64,000 nt of DNA, taken from positions 3,286,001 to 3,350,000 of the forward strand of contig NZ_LT629785.1 in NCBI RefSeq assembly GCF_900105995.1. Reading direction: 5' to 3'. This DNA comes from Pseudomonas pohangensis (GTDB lineage Bacteria; Pseudomonadota; Gammaproteobacteria; Pseudomonadales; Pseudomonadaceae). Both the position numbers and the translations under genes were made by a program. Below the pieces are notes generated by a model. It made no database searches. It had not been told where the DNA came from and saw nothing but the letters and a program-made list of their open reading frames with translations. Of this stretch, positions 7,278-15,897 are shown piece after piece; position 1 is the first letter of the stretch, and each line of letters starts with the position of its first letter.

Positions 7278-8606
7278 ATGGCCGACGCTAACAAGAAAAT
7301 GAGCCTGCTCGGGCTGACTACGCTGGTCATGGTCAACATGATGGGCTCCGGCATCATCCTGCTGCCATCCAGCATGGCCCAGCTCGGTGCGGTATCGCTG
7401 CTGTCCTGGATTGTCACCGCCATTGGCTCCATGTGCATTGCCTATTGCTTTGCCCAGTGCGGTATCTACTGCACGCGCCCCGGCGGCATGTCGGCCTACA
7501 CCGAAGAAGCCCATGGCAAGTCGGCATTTTTCCTGTGCTCGTATCTGTACTTTCTTTCCCTGGTGATCAGCAATGTGGCCATCAGCATTGCTGCCATCGG
7601 CTACCTGACACCCTTTGTGCCCTGGCTGGGTAGCGGTTCGATTCCGCTGTTTGTCGGCACCCTGTCGATGATCTGGATAACCACGCTGGCCAACTTCGGC
7701 GGCCCGAGCCTGACCGGGCGACTGGGTTCGATTACCGTGTGGGGCATCATCCTGCCGGTTGCCGGGTTGAGTATCTTTGGCTGGTTCTGGTTTTCAACCG
7801 AAGTATTCAGCGCTGCCTGGAACCCCAATCAACTGGCCGTGAGTGACGCCATCACCCAGAGCATCCCGCTGACCCTGTGGGCTTTCCTCGGCATGGAGTC
7901 GGCTGCGCAGAGCTCTGACGCCGTGGAAAACCCCAAACGCAATGTGCCCCTCGCCTGCCTGTTCGGCACGCTCGGCGCCGCTGTGGTCTACGTCCTGTCC
8001 ACTACCGTGATCCAGGGCATAGTGCCGAATGCCGAACTGGCCAATTCCAGCGCGCCGTTCGCCCTGGTCTATGCGCAGATGTTCAACGACTCCATCGGCA
8101 ACCTGGTCATGGCGCTGGCGGTACTGGCCTGTGTCGGCTCACTGCTCGGCTGGCAATTCACCCTGGCCGAGACGGCCAAGGTCACGGCCAGTCAGGGCAT
8201 GTTTCCAGCCCTCTTCGCCCGCGTTAACCGGCTCAATGCCCCCCTGGCCGGTCTGGTTTGCTGCGCCATTCTGCAGAGTCTGATCGCCCTTACGACCATC
8301 TCGCCGAATGTCAGTGAGCAATTCGGCAAGCTGGTCAATCTGGCCGCAGTGACCAACCTGATCCCCTATGTCACCGCACTCTCCGGCCTGCTGGTGATCA
8401 TGTTCAAGGCACGGGTCGCGCTCAATGTGTTCCGCCGCAACAGCCTGATCATGCTGGTGGCCATGCTGTACTGCTTCTACGCCCTGTACGCTTCGGGTAT
8501 GGACGCGATGTTCGGTGCCGCCATTGTGATGATTGCCGGCTATCTGCTGTTCGGCATCATCGCCAAGCGCTTTGTAACCGCCACTGACATTCCGCAACAG
8601 CTGTAG
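7278..8606 (+). CDS. potE: PotE-like putrescine/ornithine antiporter
   Basis: A 442-residue APC-family transporter with about 12 transmembrane segments. By recalled comparison it matches E. coli PotE along its whole length, including TMVNMMGSGII-type helix 1 (here LVMVNMMGSGIILLPSS), ITVWGIILPV, LTLWAFLGMESA, VENPKRNVP and SLLGWQFT. PotE exchanges putrescine for ornithine. It sits 149 bases after arcC on the same strand, so it may share the arc transcript. No ornithine decarboxylase is nearby, so arginine/ornithine or agmatine exchange is also possible. P. aeruginosa does not have this gene between arcC and fabY. Confidence 0.88.
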   Translation: MADANKKMSLLGLTTLVMVNMMGSGIILLPSSMAQLGAVSLLSWIVTAIGSMCIAYCFAQCGIYCTRPGGMSAYTEEAHGKSAFFLCSYLYFLSLVISNVAISIAAIGYLTPFVPWLGSGSIPLFVGTLSMIWITTLANFGGPSLTGRLGSITVWGIILPVAGLSIFGWFWFSTEVFSAAWNPNQLAVSDAITQSIPLTLWAFLGMESAAQSSDAVENPKRNVPLACLFGTLGAAVVYVLSTTVIQGIVPNAELANSSAPFALVYAQMFNDSIGNLVMALAVLACVGSLLGWQFTLAETAKVTASQGMFPALFARVNRLNAPLAGLVCCAILQSLIALTTISPNVSEQFGKLVNLAAVTNLIPYVTALSGLLVIMFKARVALNVFRRNSLIMLVAMLYCFYALYASGMDAMFGAAIVMIAGYLLFGIIAKRFVTATDIPQQL

Positions 8607-8616
8607 GAGCATGACC

Positions 8617-9522
8617 ATGAAGCGGATTTTTATGCACCTGCTGGCGGCCAGCCTGATGCTCGGCACCGGCCTGCTGCCTCTCGCCAGCCAGGCCGACACC
8701 CTGCAGCGCATTCGCGACAGCCAACGCTTTACCATCGGCTTTGTTCCCGGCTATGCGCCCTTCTCCGACGGTAACGAACAAACCGCCCGCGGTTACACCA
8801 TCGAGTTGTGCCAGCAAATCGGCGAACGCCTCCGGGTGCAGCTGGACCTCCCCGGGCTGCAGGTGCGTTATCAGCCGGTCACCATTGAAGACATGCTCGG
8901 CGCAGTACACAGCGGGCGGGTCGACATTCTCTGCAGCCCGGTGGATGAAACCCTGCAGCGCCGCGAGCAGGTCAGCTTCTCGCTACCGGTGTTCATTTCC
9001 GGGCTCGCGGTGATCATGCGCCGCGACGCGCCCGCGGTGCTGCAGGAGCGGGTCAGGAACGGTGCCGCCAAGGCGGTACCCTTGTGGCGCGGCAATATCG
9101 TCCAGCAACTGGACAAGTTTACCTTCGCCGTACTGTCCAGCAGTCACAGTGCCGAATGGGTGCAGCAGCGTTTGCGCGTGCTTGGTCTGAAATCGCGCGT
9201 GGTAACGGCAGACAGCAGCGCTGCCGGCATTCACATGGTCAGCACGGGGCAGGCTGACGCTTTTTTCGACGACCGCGTGGTGTTGCTCAATTATGTAGCG
9301 ACAGAGACTGGTGGCGAGCAGCTCATGGTGCCCGAGCGCCTGTTCGATGAAACAGCCTCGGCGCTGGCGCTCGGCCGCGGTGATGAGGACTTCCGCTTGC
9401 TGGTCGACCGCAGCATCAGCAGCCTGCTCGGCAGCCCGCAAGGCGAGGCGCTTTATCAGCGCTATTTCGGTGCCCCGAACACCGCAACGCGTCTGTTGTT
9501 TCGTCTTTATCCGAAGCCCTGA
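8617..9522 (+). CDS. Amino-acid ABC transporter type periplasmic binding protein (SBP_bac_3)
   Basis: A 301-residue protein with a clear Sec signal peptide (MKRIFMHLLAASLMLGTGLL, cut near ASQA-DT) and a family-3 solute-binding fold: FTIGFVPGYAPFSDG, GYTIELCQQIGERL, the VDILCSP segment followed by RREQVSFSLP, and a C-terminal hinge. It resembles receptors for acidic or polar amino acids. No permease or ATPase gene is adjacent, so it is an orphan and might serve a transporter elsewhere. GGAG overlaps the potE stop codon and lies seven bases before the ATG at 8617; an ATG at 8611 is too close. Ligand unknown. Confidence 0.85.
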   Translation: MKRIFMHLLAASLMLGTGLLPLASQADTLQRIRDSQRFTIGFVPGYAPFSDGNEQTARGYTIELCQQIGERLRVQLDLPGLQVRYQPVTIEDMLGAVHSGRVDILCSPVDETLQRREQVSFSLPVFISGLAVIMRRDAPAVLQERVRNGAAKAVPLWRGNIVQQLDKFTFAVLSSSHSAEWVQQRLRVLGLKSRVVTADSSAAGIHMVSTGQADAFFDDRVVLLNYVATETGGEQLMVPERLFDETASALALGRGDEDFRLLVDRSISSLLGSPQGEALYQRYFGAPNTATRLLFRLYPKP

Positions 9523-9759
9523 ACAGGCCCCGCCTGCCCGCTCCGGGTAAAACTCCGGAGCGCTGCGGTTGCAGCCAGCACCCGTAACAGTCAGCAAAAA
9601 CCCCTTGATTGACAGGCGCTGGCTGTGGCTCGATGGCCTTCATGGACGTGACCAGCCAGTCATGCCTTGCGTCACCCTAGCCACTTGAAACCTGACCCGG
9701 TTTCCCCTCAGCCGGCAAGGCCGAACGCCTTGCGGTGGCCAAACAAGGAGTTTCGCTAC

Positions 9760-11667
9760 ATGTCCCGCTTACCCGTTATCGTCGGTTTCGGTGGCTACAA
9801 CGCCGCCGGCCGCAGCTCGGCACACCACGCCTTCCGGCGCATGGTGATCGAATCGCTGGACAGCCAGAACCGCCAGCAGACTCTGGCCGGCCTGGCGGTA
9901 ATGATGAAACTGGTCAAGGTGGTCGACGGCCAGTACCGCACAGCAGATGACCAGCCACTGACACTGGCAGAACTGGAAACCCGTTACGCGCAACAGATCA
10001 TCGACGGCACGCTGATTCGGCGGATCGAAAAAAGCCATCTGGATGTCGATGCCGCGCCCTGGCAGAAGAACCTCAACCTCACCGGCACCGCCGGCAAGCC
10101 GCTGGAATTCATCACCCTGCGCAAACACCTGCCGGAGCCGTTACCGAGCGACTGGATCGTCGAGGAGCTGAATGCCACCGATGTGCAGGTCACGCTGTAT
10201 GACGGCTGCGATATCAAGGTCGACAGTTTTCGCGCCCTGCCGGTGAAATCTGCCGGCCAGCTGCCCAGCGGTTTCGAGCCAGGCGAACTGTATGCCTCGC
10301 GCTTCCACCCGCGCGGCCTGCAGATGGCCATCGTCGGCGCCACCGATGCACTGCGCTCTACCGGCATCGAGTGGTCAACCATTCTTGAGCATGTGGCTCC
10401 CGACGAGGTGGCCGTGTACTCCAGCAGCATCATGAGCCAGCTGGATGAGAATGGCTTCGGCGGGCTGATGCAGTCACGCCTCAAGGGCGGCCGGGTCAGT
10501 GCCAAGCAGCTGGCCCTTGGCCTCAACAGCATGCCGGCGGATTTCATCAATGCCTACGTGCTGGGCAGTGTCGGCAGCACCGGCAGCATCACCGGGGCCT
10601 GCGCCAGCTTTCTCTACAACCTGCAGAAAGGCATCGAGCAAATCAGTGCCGGCAAGGCGCGCGTGGTCATCGTCGGCACCAGCGAGGCGCCGATCAACCA
10701 GGAATGCATCGATGGCTATGGGGCGATGGGTGCACTGGCCACCGAGGACGGCTTGCGCCAGATCGAAGGCAGCGAACAAGTGGATTTCCGCCGCGCCAGC
10801 CGCCCCTTCGGGCAGAACTGCGGCTTCACCCTGGCCGAATCATGCCAGTACGTGGTGCTGATGGACGACGCGCTGGCAATGGAACTCGGCGCCGATATTC
10901 ATGGCGCCGTGCCGGATGTGTTCATCAATGCCGATGGCTTCAAGAAGTCGATCTCCGCACCCGGTCCCGGCAACTATCTGACCATGGCCAAAGCAGTCGC
11001 CAGCGCCATGCAGATCGTCGGCGAGGACAGTGTGCGCCAGCACAGCTTCGTGCATGCCCATGGCTCGAGTACGCCGGCCAACCGCGTCACCGAATCCGCA
11101 CTACTCGACCGTACCGCCGCCACCTTTGGCATCAGCAACTGGCCGGTGACTGCGGCCAAGGCCTACCTCGGTCACTCGCTGGCCAGTGCCAGCGGCGACC
11201 AGCTGATCTCGGCGCTGGGCAGTTTTCGCTACAACCTGATTCCGGGCATCAAGACCATCGATGCGATTGCCGAGGACGTCCACCAGCAGCACCTGCACAT
11301 TGCCACCGCAGATGTCTCCAGCGGCAGCCGGCCGCTGGAGCTGTGCTTTATCAATTCCAAGGGTTTTGGTGGCAACAACGCCAGTGCTGTAGTGCTGGCC
11401 CCCTGCGTGGCAGAACGCATGCTGCGCAAGCGATATGGTGCAGAACGCTTTGCCGCCTATTGCGCCAGGCGTGAACAGACCCGAGCAGCGGCTGATGCGT
11501 ATGACCAGCGGGCCCTGCACGGCCAGTTCGATATTCTTTACAATTTTGGCAATAACCAGATAGACGACCAGCAGCTGGAAATGTCCGCCGAGCAGATTCA
11601 GGTACCCGGTTTCAGCCGGCCACTGGTGTTCTCCCGGGATTCGCGTTACCGCGACATGCTCGACTGA
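9760..11667 (+). CDS. fabY: Beta-ketoacyl-ACP synthase FabY
   Basis: A 635-residue condensing enzyme. The thiolase-fold triad is visible: Cys281 in TGACASFLYN, His434 in HAHGSSTPANR and His472 in AKAYLGHSLASASG, with the C-terminal INSKGFGGNNAS loop. Its length, and its position downstream of arcC and upstream of cysQ/nudE, match P. aeruginosa PA5174, shown to be FabY, which starts fatty acid synthesis by condensing acetyl-CoA with malonyl-ACP in place of FabH. The ATG at 9760 follows AAGGAG; the longer open frame from 9667 has no ribosome-binding site. Confidence 0.92.
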   Translation: MSRLPVIVGFGGYNAAGRSSAHHAFRRMVIESLDSQNRQQTLAGLAVMMKLVKVVDGQYRTADDQPLTLAELETRYAQQIIDGTLIRRIEKSHLDVDAAPWQKNLNLTGTAGKPLEFITLRKHLPEPLPSDWIVEELNATDVQVTLYDGCDIKVDSFRALPVKSAGQLPSGFEPGELYASRFHPRGLQMAIVGATDALRSTGIEWSTILEHVAPDEVAVYSSSIMSQLDENGFGGLMQSRLKGGRVSAKQLALGLNSMPADFINAYVLGSVGSTGSITGACASFLYNLQKGIEQISAGKARVVIVGTSEAPINQECIDGYGAMGALATEDGLRQIEGSEQVDFRRASRPFGQNCGFTLAESCQYVVLMDDALAMELGADIHGAVPDVFINADGFKKSISAPGPGNYLTMAKAVASAMQIVGEDSVRQHSFVHAHGSSTPANRVTESALLDRTAATFGISNWPVTAAKAYLGHSLASASGDQLISALGSFRYNLIPGIKTIDAIAEDVHQQHLHIATADVSSGSRPLELCFINSKGFGGNNASAVVLAPCVAERMLRKRYGAERFAAYCARREQTRAAADAYDQRALHGQFDILYNFGNNQIDDQQLEMSAEQIQVPGFSRPLVFSRDSRYRDMLD

Positions 11668-11694
11668 AGTGGCAGCGGTTTGTCATACAAAAGT

Positions 11695-11723
11695 TTGATA
11701 ACCAGGCATTCCATAGACTAATT
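11695..11723 (+). promoter_or_regulatory. Candidate promoter for the patatin gene
   Basis: TTGATA (11695-11700) and CTAATT (11718-11723) are spaced by 17 bases and lie about 90 bases upstream of the patatin start, in the gap after fabY. The match to the sigma-70 consensus is moderate. Confidence 0.35.
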
Positions 11724-11810
11724 GCGCATTGGTCATTGCCCTGTAATCCGTCACACTCGCTCGATTGTTGTTGCTACTCCGCCCCGCCAGCCGACCGGAA
11801 GACACCACAC

Positions 11811-13208
11811 ATGAGCAGCCTCAGCGTGAGCAATGCTATCGAGCAGACCAAGAAAAACGGTCTCAACAAGGCCAAAAAAGGCAAGGGTTACAACCTGCGC
11901 CTGATCCGCAGCCGTCTGGCTGCGGTCAAGGCTGCGCGACTGCACCATGACAACCGGGAATTGCTGTTCGTCATCAACGAAGGCATCCACGGCAATCTGG
12001 GCGGCATCGGTAATGCCGATCTGTTCAAGCAGGCACGCCCGGAAGAACTCGCACTGATCAGGGAATACCTGAGCGAAACCTGTCTGGCCCTGCATGATCT
12101 GGCCGACAGCAAGTCGCCGGATATTAGCGCCCATGAAAAAGCCGACCTGTTTCGCCGTGCCAGTCAATGCTATGGCCACTCAGCACTGATGCTCAGTGGT
12201 GCAGGCAGCCTGATGCCCTATCACATCGGCGTGGTGCAGGCCCTGCATCAGAAAGATCTGCTGCCCTCGGTGATTTCCGGCTCGAGTGGTGGCGCACTGG
12301 TTGCAGCCATGATCGGTACCCGCAGCCATGCGGATCGCTGCTCTATTCTGGACGGTGACAACCTGCCCGACATGCTCAGGGAAACCCTGATCAAACTCCG
12401 GGCCGAGGCAGCGCCGAGCAAACGGCTGTCCCTGATGCCGCTCATGCTGACCGAAGAAATTCTCACGCAAATTGTCGAAAGCTGGATTCCTGACCTGACC
12501 TTTGGCGAGGCCTTCGAACTCTCCGGCATTGTCATCAACATATCGATCACACCCGCCACCATTACCGGTGCTTCGCGGTTGCTGAACGCCACGACCTCGC
12601 CCCACGTCTACATTCGCGAAGCTGTCCGCGCTTCCTGTGCGGTGCCGGGGGTTTTCCCGCCGGTCGAATTGTGCGCCAAAGGCTTTGACGGCCAGCGCCG
12701 CCCTTACATCAAGGGTCAGAAGTGGATCGACGGTTCGGTTGGCCTCGACCTGCCTTCGCGCCGGCTCGGCCGGCTCTACGGGGTAAATCACTTCATTACC
12801 AGCCAGACCAACCCGGCGGTGCTCTGGGCGGTCAAGCGTGCCGGCCAAGCCGGGCCAACCGGCAAGCGGATCATCGAATGGGCCACTGATGTGTTTCGCG
12901 CCAACCTCAAGGCCATTCAGCCACTGAGTGGCGCATTGACCGCCCGCCTGCCCTGGGTACGCGGCCTGAATCACCTGTTCTATTCGGTAGCCGGGCAGGA
13001 ATACACCGCCGACATCAACATCCTACCGGGCAAGCATGTCGTAGGTATCCACGAAGTGCTGGCACTGATCAGCCTGAAGCAAACCGAGGCGCTGATTGCC
13101 GATGGCAAAAAACAGACCGAGGCGCAGATCGAGCTGATCCGTAACTGCACCATGATCCGCAAGACGCTGGATGAAATCCTGGTGCAGTACGGTTTACCGG
13201 CCCTGTAG
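11811..13208 (+). CDS. Patatin-like phospholipase with DUF3336 N-terminus
   Basis: A 465-residue protein. Residues about 30-130 form the DUF3336 helical region; the patatin hydrolase core follows with the oxyanion-hole segment MLSGAGSLMPYHIGV, the nucleophile elbow SGSSGG (Ser159) and the catalytic Asp307 in WIDGSVGLDLP. A Ser-Asp dyad acting on phospholipids or triacylglycerol is expected. There is no signal peptide, and the N-terminus is rich in lysine (KKNGLNKAKKGKGY), which suggests contact with the inner membrane surface. The ATG at 11811 follows GGAAG. Substrate unknown. Confidence 0.87.
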   Translation: MSSLSVSNAIEQTKKNGLNKAKKGKGYNLRLIRSRLAAVKAARLHHDNRELLFVINEGIHGNLGGIGNADLFKQARPEELALIREYLSETCLALHDLADSKSPDISAHEKADLFRRASQCYGHSALMLSGAGSLMPYHIGVVQALHQKDLLPSVISGSSGGALVAAMIGTRSHADRCSILDGDNLPDMLRETLIKLRAEAAPSKRLSLMPLMLTEEILTQIVESWIPDLTFGEAFELSGIVINISITPATITGASRLLNATTSPHVYIREAVRASCAVPGVFPPVELCAKGFDGQRRPYIKGQKWIDGSVGLDLPSRRLGRLYGVNHFITSQTNPAVLWAVKRAGQAGPTGKRIIEWATDVFRANLKAIQPLSGALTARLPWVRGLNHLFYSVAGQEYTADINILPGKHVVGIHEVLALISLKQTEALIADGKKQTEAQIELIRNCTMIRKTLDEILVQYGLPAL

Positions 13209-13273
13209 CGGCAACGCCTGAACTGGCGCCGCGAGGCGCTTCACGCAGGTCGCCTCAACCTCATCGACGCCAG

Positions 13274-13738
13274 TCAGCCGGTGATGCCGCGCTGCAGTAC
13301 AAATTGCCCGCTGAAACGTACTGCAACCTCGCCACCGGCGGTCAGCACCTGACTCTCCAGTTGCAGCCGGGCGACGCCACGTCGTTCGAAGATGGTTACA
13401 AATCTGCTCCACGCCGCCGCCTCCGGCGCGCTACAGCACGCCCTGGCATCCGTGGTTACCGGCAGCAGATAACTGATCTGCGCATCCCTGATCACTACCG
13501 CCCCATGCAGACCGGCCTCCTGCAAGCGCAAATGCAACCAGCCCCAGCCCGCCAGTAGTGCGCCACAGTAGAGACTGCCGCCGAACATGCTGTCATGCAG
13601 ATTGCAGTTGGCTGGCAACGGCAGCTGTAGCTGCAGCTGATGCTCGTGCCAGCTGGCTACGCGTACCTGCATGGCGCGGGTCAGCGGTATGTCGCGGTAC
13701 AGCAGCGTTTCAAGATCGCTTTGCGCCTGATCAGACAT
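13274..13738 (-). CDS. YiiD-type hotdog (putative thioesterase) protein
   Basis: A 154-residue single hotdog-fold protein of the YiiD C-terminal (putative thioesterase) type. The segment NLHDSMFGGSLYCGALLAGWGWLH corresponds to the central hotdog helix. Its activity on acyl-CoA or acyl-ACP is not established. The ATG at 13738 is chosen because GGAGG lies five bases upstream; a GTG at 13744 would fall within that site. It lies 13 bases downstream of cysQ on the same strand and is probably the last gene of a nudE-cysQ-yiiD operon. It ends convergently with the patatin gene. Confidence 0.75.
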   Translation of the reverse strand: MSDQAQSDLETLLYRDIPLTRAMQVRVASWHEHQLQLQLPLPANCNLHDSMFGGSLYCGALLAGWGWLHLRLQEAGLHGAVVIRDAQISYLLPVTTDARACCSAPEAAAWSRFVTIFERRGVARLQLESQVLTAGGEVAVRFSGQFVLQRGITG

Positions 13739-13751
13739 GTTCACCTCCGTC

Positions 13752-14573
13752 TCAATCCAGGGCGCGAGCCAGCTGGATCAGCTCGTCACGCCAGGCTGCC
13801 GCCAGCGGCAAGGCAATGAACGACGGATTGAGAAACGACTCACGCGCTTCGTAGGTCAGTGCCCGGCCCTTGAGGTCCAGCACTTCGCCCGCGGCACCTT
13901 CAAGCACGCCCTGGGCAGCAGCGGTGTCCCACTGCGACGTGGGTGCCAGCCGCGGATAACAATCGGCATTGCCCTCGGCCAGCAGGCAGAACTTCAGCGA
14001 GCTGCCACGGCTGGCCAGTTGCAGGTCACCGAAGCGCTCGCTCAGGCCTTCCAGCAGACGTTCCTGGGCCGGGCTGGAATGCCGGCGACTGGCAACCACG
14101 GTAAATGCATCTGCAGGCGCTATCCGCACGGCAACCGCCTCGGCTGGCGCACCGTCTTCAGCGCGCCAGGCACCCAGACCGGCACCACCAAAGTAGCAGC
14201 GGCCGCTGGTCGGCATGCCGACCACGCCAAACACCACCCGCCCCTGTTCAATCAGTGCCACATTGACGGTGAACTCCTCGCTGCCCGAGATGAACTCCTT
14301 GGTCCCGTCCAGCGGGTCGACCAGCCACCAGCGTTGCCACTGCGCCCGTTCGACCAGCGGAATATCGGCTGCCTCTTCGGACAACACCGGGATCTCCGCA
14401 TCCAGTTGCTGCAGGCCGGCCAGCAGCACATGATGGGCCGCCAGATCGGCAGCGGTTACCGGTGAATCGTCCAGCTTGGCCGTGACTTCGGTGTCACAGC
14501 GCCAGAATGGCAGGGTCGCCGCACCGGCCTCGCGCACCAGGTCGATGACGGCAGGCAGAAAAGGGTGACTCAT
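13752..14573 (-). CDS. cysQ: 3'(2'),5'-bisphosphate nucleotidase CysQ
   Basis: A 273-residue inositol-monophosphatase-superfamily enzyme that removes the 3'-phosphate from PAP, a by-product of sulfate assimilation, and can recycle PAPS. The metal-binding motifs are seen in order: SEE (about residue 65), DPLDGTKEF (about residue 88) and the late WDTAAAQGVLE. The length is normal for CysQ. Its start overlaps the stop of nudE by four bases (ATGA) and GAGGAG lies upstream. Same neighbours as PA5175. Confidence 0.94.
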   Translation of the reverse strand: MSHPFLPAVIDLVREAGAATLPFWRCDTEVTAKLDDSPVTAADLAAHHVLLAGLQQLDAEIPVLSEEAADIPLVERAQWQRWWLVDPLDGTKEFISGSEEFTVNVALIEQGRVVFGVVGMPTSGRCYFGGAGLGAWRAEDGAPAEAVAVRIAPADAFTVVASRRHSSPAQERLLEGLSERFGDLQLASRGSSLKFCLLAEGNADCYPRLAPTSQWDTAAAQGVLEGAAGEVLDLKGRALTYEARESFLNPSFIALPLAAAWRDELIQLARALD

Positions 14574-15136
14574 AAACTCAATACTCCTCGTTGAATCAGA
14601 ATATCGCGCGCCAGATACAGCGCTGCCAGCGCGCGGCCTTCGCTGAACTGGGGATTGTCCACCAGAGACGACAACTGGCGCAGGTTGACCCGCTCGACCC
14701 GCATCGGTTCAGGCTCGTCGCCGGGCAGCGTTTCCGGATAAAGATCCCCGGCCAGCACCACCTGGATCTTCTGGCTCATATAGCCCGGCGACAACGACAG
14801 CTCGGCGAGCAACTCCAGTTGTCGCGCGCCAAACCCGGCTTCCTCCTTGAGTTCGCGGTTGGCCGCATCCAGCACATCTTCGCCCGGCTCGACCAGGCCC
14901 TTGGGCAGGGACACCTGATAGTCCTCGGTGCCGCCGCAATATTCCTCGACCAGCAGCGCATGCTCGGCATCAACCATGGCCACAATCATCACCGCGCCAT
15001 AGCCGCTGCCCTTACCGACCAGGCGTTCATAGGTACGCTCCACACCATTGCTGAAGCGCAATTGCACTTCCTCAATGCGGAACAGGCGGCTGCTGGCAAC
15101 AATCTCGCGGGCCAGTACGCTGGGTTTCTGGCGCAT
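14570..15136 (-). CDS. nudE: ADP-sugar/ADP-compound Nudix hydrolase NudE
   Basis: A 188-residue Nudix hydrolase. The Nudix box (residues about 80-102: GLVEPGEDVL, then RELKEEAGF) carries the full GX5EX7REUXEEXGU pattern. NudE-type enzymes split ADP-ribose, NADH and similar ADP compounds. The ATG at 15136 follows GGAGAAAG; a TTG immediately before it is less likely. It is co-transcribed with cysQ, which it overlaps, and divergent from the HAD phosphatase gene across a 97-base gap. Confidence 0.92.
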   Translation of the reverse strand: MRQKPSVLAREIVASSRLFRIEEVQLRFSNGVERTYERLVGKGSGYGAVMIVAMVDAEHALLVEEYCGGTEDYQVSLPKGLVEPGEDVLDAANRELKEEAGFGARQLELLAELSLSPGYMSQKIQVVLAGDLYPETLPGDEPEPMRVERVNLRQLSSLVDNPQFSEGRALAALYLARDILIQRGVLSL

Positions 15137-15233
15137 CAACTTTCTCCCTTCAACTACGCGTTATCATACCTGCGCCAGCCCGCTCTGGCCGCCCGCCAGT
15201 CACACAAATGCACACCACCTGCGAGACTTCGAG

Positions 15234-15890
15234 ATGCAGCTACTGCCCTGGGATCAGATCGACACGGTTCTGCTGGACATGGATGGCACCCTGCTCGACC
15301 TGCACTTCGACAACCATTTCTGGCTGCACCACCTGCCGCAACGCTATGCCGAACATCACGGCATCAGCCAGCAACAGGCCGAAGCTGAACTGCTGCCACT
15401 GTTTCGCCAGCACGCCGGCCAGCTGAACTGGTACTGCACGGATTTCTGGAGTCGCGAGCTGAAACTGTCGGTGCGTGACCTCAAGCGCGAAATCGCCCAC
15501 CTGATCGACCTGCGCCCGGATGCCGACACCTTTCTCGCCGCCATTCGCGCTGCCGGCAAGCGTGTTGCGCTGATCACCAACGCTCACCGCGACTCGCTGT
15601 CGCTGAAGCTGGAACGCATCGAACTGGCGCCCTTTTTCGATCGCCTGATCAGCTCCCACGATTACGGCTTCCCCAAGGAAGACCAGCAGTTCTGGTTTGC
15701 CCTGCAGCAGGACTTCGGCTTCGACCCGGCCCGCACCCTGTTCATCGACGACAGCCTGCCGATCCTGCGCAGCGCACGCCAGTTCGGCATAGCCCGGCTA
15801 CTGGCAGTACGCCAGCCGGACAGCCAGCAACCGGCGAAGAACACCGAAGAATTCAATGCGGTGGATGACTACCGCCTGCTCCTGCCCTGA
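15234..15890 (+). CDS. yrfG: YrfG-type HAD hydrolase (GMP/IMP nucleotidase)
   Basis: A 218-residue haloacid-dehalogenase phosphatase. Motif I is LLDMDGTLLDL (Asp15 nucleophile, Asp17 acid/base), motif II is ALITNAH, the motif III lysine lies in YGFPKED, and motif IV is LFIDDSLPIL. Length and sequence layout resemble E. coli YrfG (222 residues), a purine mononucleotidase; substrate preference here is inferred. Divergent from nudE, with a promoter region of about 100 bases between them. It stops seven bases before the convergent cardiolipin synthase gene, with no clear terminator. Confidence 0.87.
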   Translation: MQLLPWDQIDTVLLDMDGTLLDLHFDNHFWLHHLPQRYAEHHGISQQQAEAELLPLFRQHAGQLNWYCTDFWSRELKLSVRDLKREIAHLIDLRPDADTFLAAIRAAGKRVALITNAHRDSLSLKLERIELAPFFDRLISSHDYGFPKEDQQFWFALQQDFGFDPARTLFIDDSLPILRSARQFGIARLLAVRQPDSQQPAKNTEEFNAVDDYRLLLP

Positions 15891-15897
15891 TCCGAAC

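Noticed and set aside
9540..9561. Terminator after the binding-protein gene
   Set aside because: A 7-bp stem GCTCCGG/CCGGAGC exists, but no T-tract follows, so it is not called as a terminator.
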